This document shows positions 44,501 to 58,000 of a DNA stretch of 64,000 nt, piece after piece. The position numbers and the translations under genes were made by a program. The DNA is from Diploscapter coronatus (lineage: Eukaryota > Nematoda > Chromadorea > Rhabditida > Rhabditidae). The notes under the pieces are model-generated. The model saw only the letters and a program-made list of their open reading frames with translations. It made no database searches and was not told the origin of the DNA. The stretch covers positions 47,763,201 through 47,827,200 of the forward strand of contig OZ038422.1 in assembly GCA_964036155.1 (NCBI GenBank), written 5' to 3'. Within the stretch, counting starts at the first letter, position 1. The number at the start of each line of letters is the position of its first letter.

Positions 44501-46101
44501 AATGCGCATATTCAATTGTGAATTTCCATTTTCAGTCATAAAATCGTCAAATAACATTGATTTTTCGCCTTCAAAATCAAATAAATTTTGATTATTCTTT
44601 CAATTTTTATACTCCCCACAAAATTGAAATTTCAATGATCAGAGAATTTCTGAAACCGAATATCAACTATTTCTTCTTATTTTGGGTACAGTTATAAATT
44701 AGTTATTTTTGTTGGGTTCAGCTCCATATAAAGGGACCAAATTTCAGTTTGATCAGGATACATTCAATAGTTTGAAGTTGATTCAGTTATGTTTAGGGTT
44801 TAAAATGGGGTATTTTGAGAAAACAGCATCATAAATCAGATCATTACATAATCTTCTGAATCTTTATTTAGTTTAAGCTTGCGTCCGTGTTACGATTTAA
44901 GCCAATGCTTACATGTTTATTTAGCGAATTATCAACGATACCCAGAAATTCTATCGTAAACTAACTAATAGTTTCGATATTTCGTTATTTCATGATGCAT
45001 CATTTTTAAAGATCACGATAATTTCTTTGTCCACAATATTTTCGCATCACGTGTATTTTCTCGAAAATCATGTAAGACCTGATTTATGACTATGATTCCG
45101 ATTTCAATCAAAATAAACAGGTAAAAAGTCTGAGTAATCGTTTCCGTTGCTATATAGGGCGATTTTTGAAAAGTGTTGACACGCTATTTCAGTATTCTTG
45201 GAAAATTACTATCTTTTTAAATGCTGTTTTAAGTTCTTTGAAAAAATCAATGTATCATTCGATTTCTAGACTACTTATCGTAACTTTCAAAAGGTGTTGT
45301 GACGTATTAGCCTAACGGTCTTGGAAACAGTTTTATCGGAAGATCGATATAACCGTTATTAGTCCTCACTTTCAATGATTTTCTTGAAGTCGTCAATTTT
45401 CTTCGAGTCATTAATTCGATGACAAGTTTTCTACGAACCTCGGAAATATTTTTGTGAGAAAATTTTAATAGCATTTGATGTTTGAAATTTCGTTATCGTC
45501 AAAATAATTCAACCACCTCTAAAACTCCTATGTTTGACCCCACTTGTCATTTGATGTTATCATTTTAACCAAATAAGATAAGAACGGAATTTTCGGTGTG
45601 ACAATACATAGTTAGTTTTAGAGTTCAAATAGTAAGATACAATTTTTCATAATGGGTTATCTATGAATTTTTAGAGTTAAAAAACAATCCCTTTTCAATG
45701 GTAACTCCGCTATTTTTGATATAAAAATGCTAATAAAAATCTATTACTATTTCAAATCAGAGAACTTATTAAATCATCCAGAACTTTTGAAACATTTCTC
45801 TGAAAGGTGCTTTTTACACAATGATGTTCCATACTTGTATGATTTCATATTTTTAGTGCATTTTCGTGATTCAAAAAGAGCAAGTAGCTCATTGTTCGAT
45901 TTTTTTGTTTTTGATGATGGTTTTTTCGTATTTGCTCCTATTGCGCGATTCTTTGCACAAATAACACATTTCTATTCTTATTTCGCTTTTTTCTTTGATT
46001 CGTTGAATTTCGATGAATTATAACAGAAATCGATCGATTCGTGATAGAAAATTCGCTCTATTTTTGATTAGACTACATTTTTCTAAAATTTTATATTTCA
46101 G
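41543..46101. other. Divergent intergenic region between vha-12 and the transporter gene
   Basis: About 4.5 kb without a supported gene. It contains the upstream DNA of both flanking genes, a possible transposon end at 42341-42385, a pyrimidine-rich patch at about 42710-42830 and an (ATT)n microsatellite near 43090. An acceptor-like ATATTTCAG ends at 46101, 52 nt before the transporter ATG. The longest open frame (45727-46023) is Phe-rich, AT-driven and has no partners. Confidence 0.5.
42341..42385. mobile_element. Possible end of a Tc1/mariner-like transposon
   Basis: TA followed by TACAGTGGCGAGCAAAAGTT (42343-42362) resembles the terminal inverted repeats of Tc1-like elements, which begin CAGT and insert at TA. 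The flanking 42270-42480 is GC-richer and carries ACACAAG/CTTGTGT facing words. The complementary end and a transposase were not found, so this is probably a remnant or a solo end. The assignment rests on remembered similarity of the terminal sequence. Confidence 0.4.
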
Positions 46102-46153
46102 AGTGATTATTTTCTAAATATCCATATTTTGAAATTACCTAGCTGCCTCTAAA

Positions 46154-49100
46154 ATGGGCTCGTGGCTACATAGAAATTCGGTTTTCGACGCATCCCACAA
46201 GTCTGGGGTATGCTAATTTAAAAAAAAAAAATTAGGCTTATTTTAAAATTTAGGTAAAAATAGCCAACGATCATGGCATGCATTGGCTAATGGCGGGAAT
46301 CTTTATTATCGGTGATATGGTGAGTCTTTGCATATTAAAAAAAATTTTTAAATCAGAGCTTCGATTAAAAATATTGTCAATGATCGAATACTTGAGACAG
46401 AGTAAGGAACGATGATTTGGTGCATGGAATTTAGCTTACTGCCTAGAACCCAATAACTAGGTTTAGTTGATTCAACAAACGATTTTGACAATTATTTGTA
46501 AATATGCAATCCACGCTTTGCATTTCGAACTTGTGCATTAATTATTTTGTCTCAAGTTATCGGTCATTGATAATACATGATATCGTGAAAAATGGTTCTT
46601 ACATCATTTTCCTCGCCAAACTCAAAAACTCGAAAACATGATAAGCGCGCGAAGTGACTGTGTTTGTTAAAGTTTTTAAGGCACCATAAAAAGTTTTTTC
46701 CAACGATAAATATAAACATAACTTCCCTACAAAAATCTCATCACGAGGATAAAATTACATGGGTAATCGCTGATAAAAAGTTTAATTACAAACTAAAGCT
46801 CAATCTTTCGGGCTTATCAAATAATTTTGCATACCACGTGCAAATTATAAGCAAAACATGCTAAAAGGATGTGCAATAAATAATTTGATCTCGGAGTAAT
46901 TAAGCATTTAATTATTTAAGTAGTCATTTAATTACTATATTTTCATATTTTAGATGGGTGGAGGCATGATTGCCTTGCCGATCGCTATGAGCAATACAGG
47001 TAAGGGTCCAAAGTAGAAAATATAAATTAAAGACAATAAATTCCATAAAAAACTTGCACACCTTTAAAAAATCTCGGATGTTAATATGACATCGGCTTTC
47101 ATTCAAAATTACACAAATTACACGAAAATTTAGGATGCTTTATTAAAATCACATCATTAATTCATACAAAATGAATCACAATACCGTAAAATCTAAAATA
47201 GAAGTCCATGGATTTCTATTTTTCAATCCCCAAATTTTCAATCGACTATAACTCTTCATCGAATGATTGTAGTCACTTCAAATCAAGACTAAATACCCTC
47301 TATACACTCTAAACAAAGAATATTATAAAACACTTTCTGAGATGATCTGAATTGGGTAATGGGTAGTTCTGGCATTTGGGGAAGGACTACTATTATAGTG
47401 GGCTTCTAATTTAGAGATTTTACGATATGTGCAAAAGTAATAGAATACTCTTGACGTTTTAAATAATTATTCATTGCCCGATAGCTACTATAAAATAAAA
47501 TAATTGAGCAATTTAGGACTCGTCGCCGGTCTGATCATCCTTCTAGCCGCCTCTATCTTCTCCGCCTATACCGGAATTCAACTGTCCGAAAATTGGTGCA
47601 TGATGCAAAGGCGATGGCCAGAAGTCTATCAGGTACTATATTCAATTCACTTAACCTTAATCTAAGTTCGAAATAAGCAAAAATATTAGAACGTTTTTAC
47701 ATTTTAAGCCCAGAATTAAGTTAAGCTTGATATTGTATGATTATGAATATGCTTTTAGAAAGAGATCTGCCGAAAGCCCTACCCTGAAATGGCCTACCGT
47801 GCGTTCGGAGAGAAGGGACGTTTTTTAGAATCAATCAACCTCTCCATCACTCAATTCATGATCGCCACAGTGCTCATACAGTTGTGTGCCAGGAATTTGA
47901 CCACTTTGGTGAGTGCTTAGATTTTGAGTACGAAAAATATGGATGCTCTATGATATAGAGCATGATCGTCATGTATTAAATTATGTTGGCTAACTAACGT
48001 GACAAACGTTTAGAAGCTCGTACTGATTTTAGATTTTAAATGTAGACTTTATGACAAAATTTTAGATTAACGTCTTCTTCAAAACGCACATCGAATTCTG
48101 CGTTTTCATAGTCGTTGTCGTCGTTATCGTGTGGCCCTTCATCATGCTTAAAAGCCCCAACGATTTCTGGTTCGTCAACTTAATCTGGTCACCTGTAAAT
48201 GGCATCGGCTAGTCATCGTCATCGGTTCTCTTTCTCATTACTGTTTTTCTATACATACTAGCCTTCCTATACGATGATGATACAGCCGATGACATATGAA
48301 GGGAACCTAACTTATCCTTAATTTTTCGTTGATCTTCGAAGTTCAGGCCCGCCGCTTGCCTAGCCGCTGCTTCGTCAATCCTAGCCGCTTGTCTCATGGT
48401 CGTCGGATCCAGCATTGACATGCAGGAGTGTCGGAAGGTGAATAGCTTAAATCGAACATCAAATATCTGGCGCTGTATAAAATATGGATATTCGATCCTA
48501 TGCTTCATCATATGAAAAAGACAAATTGATACTGTACAGTCTTGATCTAAATTTATATTTGGTCAAATTATTAAATTCCAGGAAATCGCCTACCCCGAAG
48601 TGACCTTCAAGAACTTCTTCTTAGCATACGGAACGATCGTTTTTGCGTTTGGTAAGAACAAAGTTTATCCTCATAAAAAATCGAGACAAATTGAAAACAG
48701 CATAAGATCACAATACGAGAGATATGGTAGAGTGGAGCGTGGAAAAATTACTACCTATAAGATCTCCTCTACCATATCATGATTTATGTGATCATGTCGT
48801 ACGGTTTCCGAAAAGTCTAAATGAAGTATTTCAGGTGGTCATGGAGCATTCCCTTCCTTTCAAACTGACATGAGAAAGCCCTATCACTTCAATCGATCCG
48901 TCATCTACAGTTATCTGCTAATCACGTTCTTCTATTTCCTGATCCCTATCGTCGGGTTTGAAGCCTACGGAAATTCGATGGTGGATACGATCATTCCTTC
49001 GATTCAGGTAAATTTCTTCATCTTAGGCATCAGTCCATCATTATATCGACGTTTGATTTTAGATAACATTTTTCAAAACATAACGTTTTAATATTATATC

Positions 49101-50704
49101 TTAGGTATTGACATTTAGTCATTCTTTTATCCTAGAACTAGAATCTTTAAGTGGAACTTTTTAACGTGATTTTTTTCAATTTTAGACTACATGGATCTCG
49201 CAATCCGTCAATATCCTGATTACCCTCCATGTAATGCCTACAGTCATAATCGTCTTCTCACCTTTGTCTCAACAGGTTGAAGAATGGACGCGGGTTCCGC
49301 AAAGTAGAAACTGTTCATCACTACCTACTTAATTTAATCACTTTAGGTTTCGGCATAAGACGAGTGATCGTCCGAAGCGCCTTACTAGGTGCATCCCTCT
49401 TCGTCGCCTTGTCCTTGCCGAATTTTGGAATTTTCCTCGATTTGGTCGGCGCCACAACAATTTCTCTCGGAACCATGATCTTGCCGGCGGTGTTCTGGAT
49501 GTTCATCAAGGCATCGGAGAAAAAGCGGAACCACATGATCCAAAACGGACAGCTGTCGAAAGGGGCTCCGGATGATCAACACGCGTCTATCATGGAGTAA
49601 GAATGTTTAATAAGATTTGGACACGTTATAGCACACGAGAGACTAAATATGTTAGGTCTCGTTAAAATCCAAAAGCAAACCAATTCATCTAGCTCTTCCT
49701 ATCTCACTTATCATGTGTTAGTGCTGTAGGTAGAGAGCGCAAGCTCTACCCCTCTGCAGATGCGCGACATTTAACAAAAAGTGATAGTGGGAGAACCCCT
49801 AAATTAGGAAGCAAGTCATGTTTAGAGCGTGAAACCATAAGAAGGCGTAGTCTAGATCAACGATAAATTCCATAAATCGTTGTGTGCCAAAAATCAGCTC
49901 AAAGTTTTGTTGTGCAAAATGTGCAAACAGTTTGAAGTCCGGAAAATGATAGTTATTTTTCGGTCACAAACGATTTCCTATTTTATTTTTTCCCTCTAAA
50001 ATCTTATTTTGGTTAGAATACATAATTTTAAACAAATAACTGCGGAATTTGGGTTTCGTGAACCAGTCATCGGTTTGCGTTCTCTAGTCTTAGGGATTGT
50101 TAAATGGCATGATAGACTAATAAAATTAACTAATTCTGAAATTTTAGCATCTGGCGATACGTAGACAAGAAGATCATCATTTGGAATATCCTTGTTTTAG
50201 GTGCGCTTAATTTTAACTTGAAAAACATTTCGTTAAATTTTAGCTTTCGGAATTAGCGGTGGCATATGCTCTACATACTCCGCGATCACGGAATTCGCCG
50301 GTGCCAACTTTGAGGCGCCGTGCTATGTTAATTGGTTAGTTAAGTTAAATTTTAACATGAAATAAAATCACGTTAACTAAATGTAGCTTGGTTCCAATGC
50401 AAGTTTCATTCAATATTAAAAAAAGAAGTTTAGAATTGAGTGAGATTTATAGCTAGTGATATTATTCTTCAACTTAAATTTAAATTTCTGCTAATTTCTA
50501 AATTGTTAGTTGCACTAATTTTACCATTTTTAATCATAAAGCTAAATGCATGTCATTTAAATAAAAATGCTAATTTTTAGGATCAAAAACGGAATCCACA
50601 TGCAGGGTGCCAGTGGAGGTTCGGTTAATTGCTGTGGTGGCTACAAGAACATTTCCGTCTACCATCTTGATCCCAGTAAAATCTGTTCCATCCATGGAAA
50701 TTAG
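46154..50704 (+). CDS. Amino-acid/auxin permease family transporter (Aa_trans; SLC32/36-like)
   Basis: A multi-pass membrane transporter of the AAAP family, which moves neutral amino acids or related solutes, often coupled to protons; the substrate cannot be read from sequence. Exons: 46154-46207, 46254-46319, 46954-46999, 47517-47632, 47759-47908, 48066-48169, 48347-48437, 48582-48651, 48835-49007, 49186-49303, 49347-49596, 50148-50200, 50244-50334, 50581-50704. All are in frame, giving 501 residues. The first membrane segment has the family look (GDMMGGGMIALPIAMSNTG). A conserved FGGHGAFPSFQTDM and PNFGIFLDLVGA follow, with roughly ten hydrophobic segments. The C-terminus holds clustered cysteines (NCCGGY). 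Acceptor-like ATATTTCAG ends at 46101. Poly(A) signal AATAAA is at 50948. The donor at 48170 (GTTCGT) was chosen because it restores the Trp codon (DFW|P) and the following membrane segment. Confidence 0.88.
48721..48778. repeat. Intronic hairpin in the transporter gene
   Basis: GATATGGTAGAG (48721-48732) pairs perfectly with CTCTACCATATC (48767-48778). Three further pairs (GAG/CTC) follow across a 2-nt bulge, enclosing a loop of about 29-34 nt. It lies in the intron between 48652 and 48834. It could be a small RNA precursor or a chance fold. Confidence 0.55.
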
Positions 50705-50947
50705 CTTATTTAAAATTTTGAAATTATTTTTATCTTTTCTAAAAAAAATCGCATTGAGTACGAGTATCTATGAATGCTACTTTAAAATTTTTTATTTAAA
50801 AATGTTCATATTTTAATCTTGTAATGAATAATGTGCACATCCTTGTTGTAGATTAATATTTATCGTTTTGATTTAAGTATATTTTTGAAATGCAATATTT
50901 ATCATGACTTGTGTGATTGTATATATTTGAATGGATTCAATATCATG

Positions 50948-50993
50948 AATAAACCGATGATTTAAAAAATTATTTTTTCCTCAAATTTTTATT
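50948..50993. terminator. Facing poly(A) signals of two convergent genes
   Basis: AATAAA on the plus strand at 50948-50953 fits the transporter (3' UTR about 245 nt). The minus-strand AATAAA at 50988-50993 fits fox-1, for a 3' UTR of about 1.1 kb. The signals are 35 nt apart, so cleavage of each transcript would fall in or near the other's signal and the 3' ends may overlap. Confidence 0.5.
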
Positions 50994-52077
50994 GAAATTG
51001 GATTAAGCACCAAAATATACGAAATCGACAACCGATGAATGAAAAAGAAGTGGGAGAAGGAGAATGATAATTTCGCCACACCAATGAAAACATGATAAAA
51101 TAGTCAGAAAACAAGGAAATTTTAGATGTGAGATCCCTTGATAAAGAAAATCGATAGTGATATTTTATCAAGTCCCGAAAATCTGAGTTTTTCAAATCTT
51201 CAAATTATCTAGGACTTCAAATTGATATTACTCAAAATAGGTGATATTAGGAAATTTCTGGCTTAAAAGTTTCATAGAATAAGAAGTGATTAGTGCGAAT
51301 CATAAACAAAAGAAAATTGCTTAAATCTGTAGGTAAGTCATGGAAAATTACGTGGGGTAAACATCGAGAATTCAAATTTCCCAGAGCCTGAATAAAAACG
51401 GTGATTTGTTAAAGTAGATGGTTTTCGAAGTATGATTAAAGGTTGGTGATAGTGATGATTGAAATAATGATTAAAGTCGTTTTAGAACCCAGAATATTCG
51501 AACAGAAAGGTAAAAAATATGAATTTTTCAAAATGTATTCTCAAAAATATTACATTTAAAAATTTTGTAAAGGTAATCCTGAAAAATTCGTTCAAACCTA
51601 CACAACAATTTGTGGTAAAGTCTCACAAAAGTATGGGAATCATTTTAGAGAGAAAAGTACAAGTTATAAAACAAACATAAGACAAAAACTTCGATATTAA
51701 TTAAGCTCGCACCAAAATATCGTGAAACGAACCTAGGATTTAAAAAAATTAAATGAAACGTTGAACTTTTAAAAGAATTCAGAATTAGAGAAAGGGAAAA
51801 TTTGGGCATATTGCTTGTTAGAAATAACTTCAATAGATTTGTTGTTTTTTTTCTAAAATTCCAAATCTATCAAAGTTATTCATCGCTACTGACATATCAA
51901 AATCGTTTCAATTTCAACTACACATAAGAATTGGGAATTTTGGCTAACTATTCAAGACTTTCGTCAAAACTTTACCGATAGTTTACAAAATGTTAAAATT
52001 TACATCATTTGCCAAAATTACTATTTCAAACAAGGGGAAAACCAACAACTCCGAATTTCGCAGTCCGTGATTTCCGA
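50994..52077 (-). other. Probable long 3' UTR of fox-1
   Basis: The 1.1 kb between the fox-1 stop codon and the minus-strand AATAAA has no coding frame with splice partners and is AT-rich. It reads as a 3' UTR, though earlier cleavage at a variant signal is possible. Confidence 0.4.
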
Positions 52078-55000
52078 TCAGTACGGTGCGAATCGGTTGA
52101 TTCGGAGTGCGGGGTTGACCTGGTAGGAAGGCATCGCTGCGGTCAGAGCCTGGCCGAGGTATTGCTCGCCTAAACTTGCAGCAGCCGCTGCCGTAGCGGC
52201 GGAAGTCGGAATTCCGCGGCCTGAAATTTCTGAAAATCACAGATTTTAAATCGTTCACAATACGACAGAAAATACTGGATGTTTGGACTTGGAATTTTTG
52301 AGATAAGCCTTGAAATTCTCAAGATTCCGAATATTTTTATCAGAAATAATCTATGATGGATTCAGTGTTTATCTTTAAAATTTCAATTTTGACTCGTAAG
52401 TTTAAAAATTCTACATTCTTTTTCCAAAAATCTAACCAATTTCAATCGTATGTCTTCATAACGGTACAAAAGATATTTAATTTGTAAATTCCAAGTCCCA
52501 AACAACTCATTTTTTAAAACGCTACCTGCAGCAGCCTGAGCCTGTGCTTGTGCCTGGGCGGCGGCTAGTTGGAGACGGGTCTGTTCGTTCATCAGCATCG
52601 CCGCAGTGGCCGGGTCCGCACTCGCGGCATAGGCCTGCAAAATTTATATTATTTTTCAAAAGTTATGATTTTATGAAATTATTTCCAACTTTACTAAAAC
52701 TAGTCCGACGAAGTACACAACGTGCATGTACTTTTCAAATGTATGATCTATCAGGTTTTTCAAAATGATGAATATTTATCTCGGAACTTTAACATTTTCT
52801 AGGCTTGAGCCTGTACCTTTTTTGCAAATGATCATTTTTGGAAAAATATCATCGAATAGAAAAGCATTTTTTCATGTTATTTTTTTTTAAATAAGCTAGA
52901 TTAACAATGTTTTAGGGCTACCTGATGCAATCCCTGGGCGGCAGAAGCGTGAGGCAATTGAGCTTGCGCGAACAGGAGTTGTTGGGCCTTAAATTTTAGA
53001 ATTATATCATTAAATCATTTATACATTTCGAATTTGATATAAGTTGCAGGAAAAAATCTCGACAGCATCATCGATAATGCTTTTTGGTTGTTGACTTTGG
53101 TTAAGAGAAGGAAACATTCAATTGACATATTTGAACCTGAATTTGGGGCAGGGTGGTAGCCTGTGAGAGTCCGGCCATGGGGATGGTTGCTTGAGGGATG
53201 GCTCCGACCAGACCGAGTTGTCCTCGCGACGCGGCCAGCAGCTGTGGTTGGACCAGGGAATTGCGAAGCAACAGGTTGCGGGAGAGCTGAGAAATAGTCA
53301 TAATTAGATTTCCTCTTCGCGTTTACTCAAGTTTTTTTTACTAATTCAGATAATGCCAATGATAATAAAATATTATTTCTTTGACCAAAATCCTCGTTTT
53401 TAAATTTCCCATGTAATCTTTGATAATTCAAATATTTGAAAACTTAAATAATTGCGCTTCAAATTTACCTGGGCCTGTAGGAAAGCATTATTTTGTGCAG
53501 CGATAGTGAGTGGGTTCAGGGGGTCCAGAATTCCGGCTGAAATTGAAAAATACAAATTTTCTAAAAAGAAATCACTCATACCCCCGGGAGGTTTGGCTTT
53601 CTTGGTGTGGATTCTGGCGGTTGCGCAGTTGACCTCGACTTTTCTGCCCTCGACCATCGTTCCGTTCAGCTCGGCACGAGCACGCTCAGCGTCCGTGGCT
53701 TTCTCCATCGTCACGAAACCAAAGCCCTAAAATTTAGACATTTTTAGATGGGCCTTAAAAATTAACTTGATCGATGTCTTCGAAATTCTTATGTTCAAGA
53801 ATGAATAAATCTGGATTTCGATTAGTTCTACAAATTTTCCTCATTCTTATCTTTGAAGTTATTATGCTCAGGCTTTGAATGATCCTGATTATTTATTTAT
53901 AAGCTTCAAAAGTTCCCCTATCGAAATACGAACATTTTATTTTAGTGGAGCAAGAATATGGATCCCTCTAAAATGATCAAGACTGAAGAAAATACCTTGC
54001 TTCCCCTCTCATTGAAGATAATCTCCACATCGCTGACGGGGCCGAACTTCTCGAACATGGCCTTGAGATCCGGATCGCGGAATCGGAACGGAATGTTGGA
54101 CACGTGAAGGCGTTTTGGGGCCTGGTTCGGGTCCGCTAAAGTTCAGATTTTGCCAAAATGATCAAATTTGCTTATTTGTTAAAGCTGATCTTCACTGAAA
54201 ATAGCATAATTTTATGTCAAAATACAAAACGAACTTTCAACGAAAATCAGCTTTTCTTTAAATATTTTTGGTTTAGATCAAATCTGATGATATTAGAGAA
54301 ACTAAACGAATATCATATGTTTGGCATGACACAAAATGATGCTTTGTCATATCTCACATTTTCTTTGACACCCACCACTTCCCAATACCATTTCCATAGA
54401 GGAATGGTATCGTGGAGCGAGAGGTGGAAAAGAAGTCAGAATTGCGATTGCAAAATGCGGCACAGTCAAAAACGAAAGATATCTCGGAAATGATGATGCC
54501 AAATAGGGTAGGAGGGAATGGAAATCAATCAAACAGTGCCCAGCCAAATATAAGGAAAAATGGTGGATATATGAAATCTCGCATGAACTGGAATTTCGTA
54601 CATCCCAAAATGGTAAAATACTCCTTTTGATTTTAAGTATGATCAAATATTGTTATCATTTCAAGATATACGAGATTCCTTGCAGTACTTTTCTATAACT
54701 GAGAAATAAATCCTCCAAAGATAAGTACTTTTCTCCCAAAACTGGGAATAAGGCACTCATTTTAGGAAGAAATTGCTCCCAGTACTTTCCTAAAGGAATT
54801 AGTGCTCTTGCATAGTTCATAACTTTCTTTCATCAAAATTCGATAAGCCATGATCATGTCATAACGCAACCCTAGCAGTAAATGCCTACAGAAAACCACC
54901 GAAATCGGTCAAAAATGCGGTTTTTTTTAGAATTGTGGAGAAAAAGTGGAGTTTTTTCTTTAAAGTTTCTCGAAATTATTTGGAATTTTTCTAGTTAAAT

Positions 55001-58000
55001 TTTTGTTTTTAAACTTCACTTTCAATCTCCGCAATAAAGAACACAAAATAAAGATAATACCATTTCCGAAAAGTTGGTGCAGTTATTAATGAACACTAAA
55101 GCTGACTCGTCTAAATTAAGTAAATTTGAAATCTTGCACTTTCTAGATAATTCTGATACTACGCCAAACATACACCCCAAGTAAGGACATAAAATAAGAT
55201 ATGCATACTGATATCGAAAACTAGGCTGGTATAACGCGCACATGCTTTTGAGTTTTAAAATCATGAGAAATGGAAATCCCCCATCCGAATATGGAATTTT
55301 AAGTCACATTCTTAATAAATCTCGCCAGGCTACTTTCTTTTAAAGCAGCCTTAAGTCGTTTTTATCTTTAGAAAGAAAAGGAAACTCTCGTCAAATATGA
55401 AATTGCAAAATCAGCCCCGAAAATTTCTGAAAGATAGTGCAGATTTTGTGCGTTTAGTAAAGTTCACAAGTTTTTTCTTCTACAGTACGCTAGGTGATCT
55501 TGGAAAATGGTGCATTTTTGCATTGAAAAGGAGGAGGGGGGAAAAGAGGCAATCCTGGTTGGGATGTCCGAAAATCAACACAGAAAGAGACTGCAAAACC
55601 CCAAAACGCCAAGCTTTAATGAAAGAAGACTTATCATCATTAGCAAGTTGAGTGCAGCACAGGTTGGGGAAAAGTCACTAAATACGCAAAATGTGAGTGT
55701 TTCTGTGTGACTAAAGAAACGTCTGCGAGTTATCGTCCAATTCCAACGAAGTTCGAATATATGCATTACATTAGCAATCACGCACAGACTTGCGCTCACG
55801 ATATTATTTCAATTTTCGACGAAATCTCGGCGCATCAGTGCAACAAAAAGGTTCATTACACCAGTACACCAAAACCCTCGTAAGACGCAGAGTTACTTGT
55901 CATCATTAATCTATCCTCAAAATAACAAGACAAACTATTCTTGCAAAAATTAACGATAGACTCGCTTAGCAATTGAGCTATTCAACCCGATTATTCTGTC
56001 TTGTTATTCAGCCTAGCACATGTATGGTTGAGATTTTAGGCCTGCGCAAGCTTGTTGTCTAACCGAAATAATTCTCGAAAAATGATGCATAGTTTGGGTA
56101 AGAGGCATCCTAGGACACACGAATCAAAAATTGCAAAAATCGCGAAAATCAAAAATCTCCGATTTTAGGAAAAGGAGAAATTCGTGGATAGCCAAAACAT
56201 CTCAAATGTCATTCTTATGTCATAGCCAATTTTTCGTTGGGGTTTTCGGCTTGAAAACTCGAAAAATCAAAAACTTCAAGTTTCGTATCATTTGACTCGG
56301 AATTTCATTTTTAGTCGGAATATGTTGTTTTCAAACCGCAAATCCCTTAGTTTTGTTGTTGAAAATCTCATGTTTATAAGGGGCAGACATGAAATGTTGG
56401 TTTGAATGCGCTTACAACTCGTGCTAGCATCGCCATTCTGTTGTTGGGGCTGATTTGCGGGGTTGCCTGAGGCCTGGCTAGTCGAGACCATCATGGCCGA
56501 CGAGATGATAGGTGCACTGGCGGAATTCTGCGGAGTGGCCTGGGGACCGATCTGGGCTTGGGCGACTGCAGCCTGCTGCTGATGGGCAATCGCTGCTAAC
56601 TGCTGCTGAATCGACAATTCGTAGTCGGCTTGGGCTTGGGCTTGGGCCTGCTGAGCCTGAGCCTGCACCACGGGGTCCTCCTGAAACGAGAAAAAGCCAT
56701 TCTCATGAAAATATATAGACATAGTTCATTCCACATTATCACATCTTCTAGCAATATCCCGTTCTCTTCTCTATTTTCAAACGCTATTTTATCTAGTTGG
56801 CTAAAATTAGCACTGGAAAATGAGATATGGAGATGGAGTCTTGCTAGAAAATACGATGCAGTGTCATTCAGAAATACTCAGTTCAATCAATTCATGTCAT
56901 TTACACGGTGTTGGAAAGAAAGGCGTTGGCGAAAATTCGATTTTTCTTGCGATAATTCGCCAAACCGCTTTTCCTACCAATTTCACCAATCGTCATCTGG
57001 CATCCCAACGCTATATCATGCGCCATAGAGGTTTATCGTAATTCGAAATTAAAATGCTCGTAAATAAAATTATAACACTTGAAGCCTCACATAGACGTCA
57101 TTTTCTCTGCATAAATCGTAATGTCTTCATGCAAATTTCTACTCTACACTATTATCTTCACGTTAACAAAACGCATGTTGGTGAATTGCGTTATTTTCCT
57201 TGTAATTTGTGATATTTTCAAGGAGCCCCCGACTGTGAAAAGTGGGGGCGGAGCTTGAAAATTTGGAAATTCGATGTTTTTTGATTGAAAGTTGGATGGT
57301 GAAAAACTGAATCCTTGCAAAAAATAGATAACGGCATGAAAATTGAATCACCGGAAAAGGCAAAAAATTGACAAAAACAATGTTCGTTCACTTGTCAACC
57401 TGTTCCAGCAGAAAGCAAGCCTTAGAAGTAAAATGTCATGTTTTTGAAAACACTTGCAAAATAGGCATAGAAAATACGATCCGACTTGATACCGCAACTT
57501 AAAATATATCATTTTTAAGCATATATTTTAAGATTACGGTATTTTTCAGGCCATATCTTAATTTCATGCGATCTCGTGATATAGAAACCCAACCAAGTAT
57601 TCTCATACAGCTTGCATAAATTCAAAACAGTTTGAAATTGCAAAAATCAAGTTTCTAAAGGATATTTCACACAATAGTGCTTATCAACAGGGTTGGAAAA
57701 TCAAGAATTAAAGTTTTCACTCTCGAAATCTGAGGATTTCTTTAAATCCCTGAGCTAATATCCATCACATGCTTTTGAAAGTCGTGAAAAATAAGAATTA
57801 ATTTACAAAAATTTATGCAAGCTGAAGAAGCTAAACTGGTGAGGTTTATGATTTAGAGCTTGCTTTCTACGGTTATTAATGCCTTGATAAATCACTTTGA
57901 AAACTACATTTTGCCATACTCTATGGGGATGCATACACATTATAGCACTATCAACCCAAATTAATATTCAGGGGTTTTACCATTTTTTGGAAATTATGCT

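Noticed and set aside
45727..46023. 98-residue plus-strand open frame upstream of the transporter
   Set aside because: Phe-rich, AT-driven, ends before the transporter leader acceptor and shows no splice link to it.
48209..48511. 100-residue minus-strand open frame with acidic and basic runs
   Set aside because: It is antisense to a transporter membrane-segment exon and its intron; the Ala/Arg pattern is the complement of hydrophobic codons. No start context or partners were found.
56512..57041. Plus-strand open frames opposite the Gln-rich fox-1 exon
   Set aside because: Shadows of the minus-strand exon 56416-56680, whose frame, phase and splice sites agree with the rest of fox-1.
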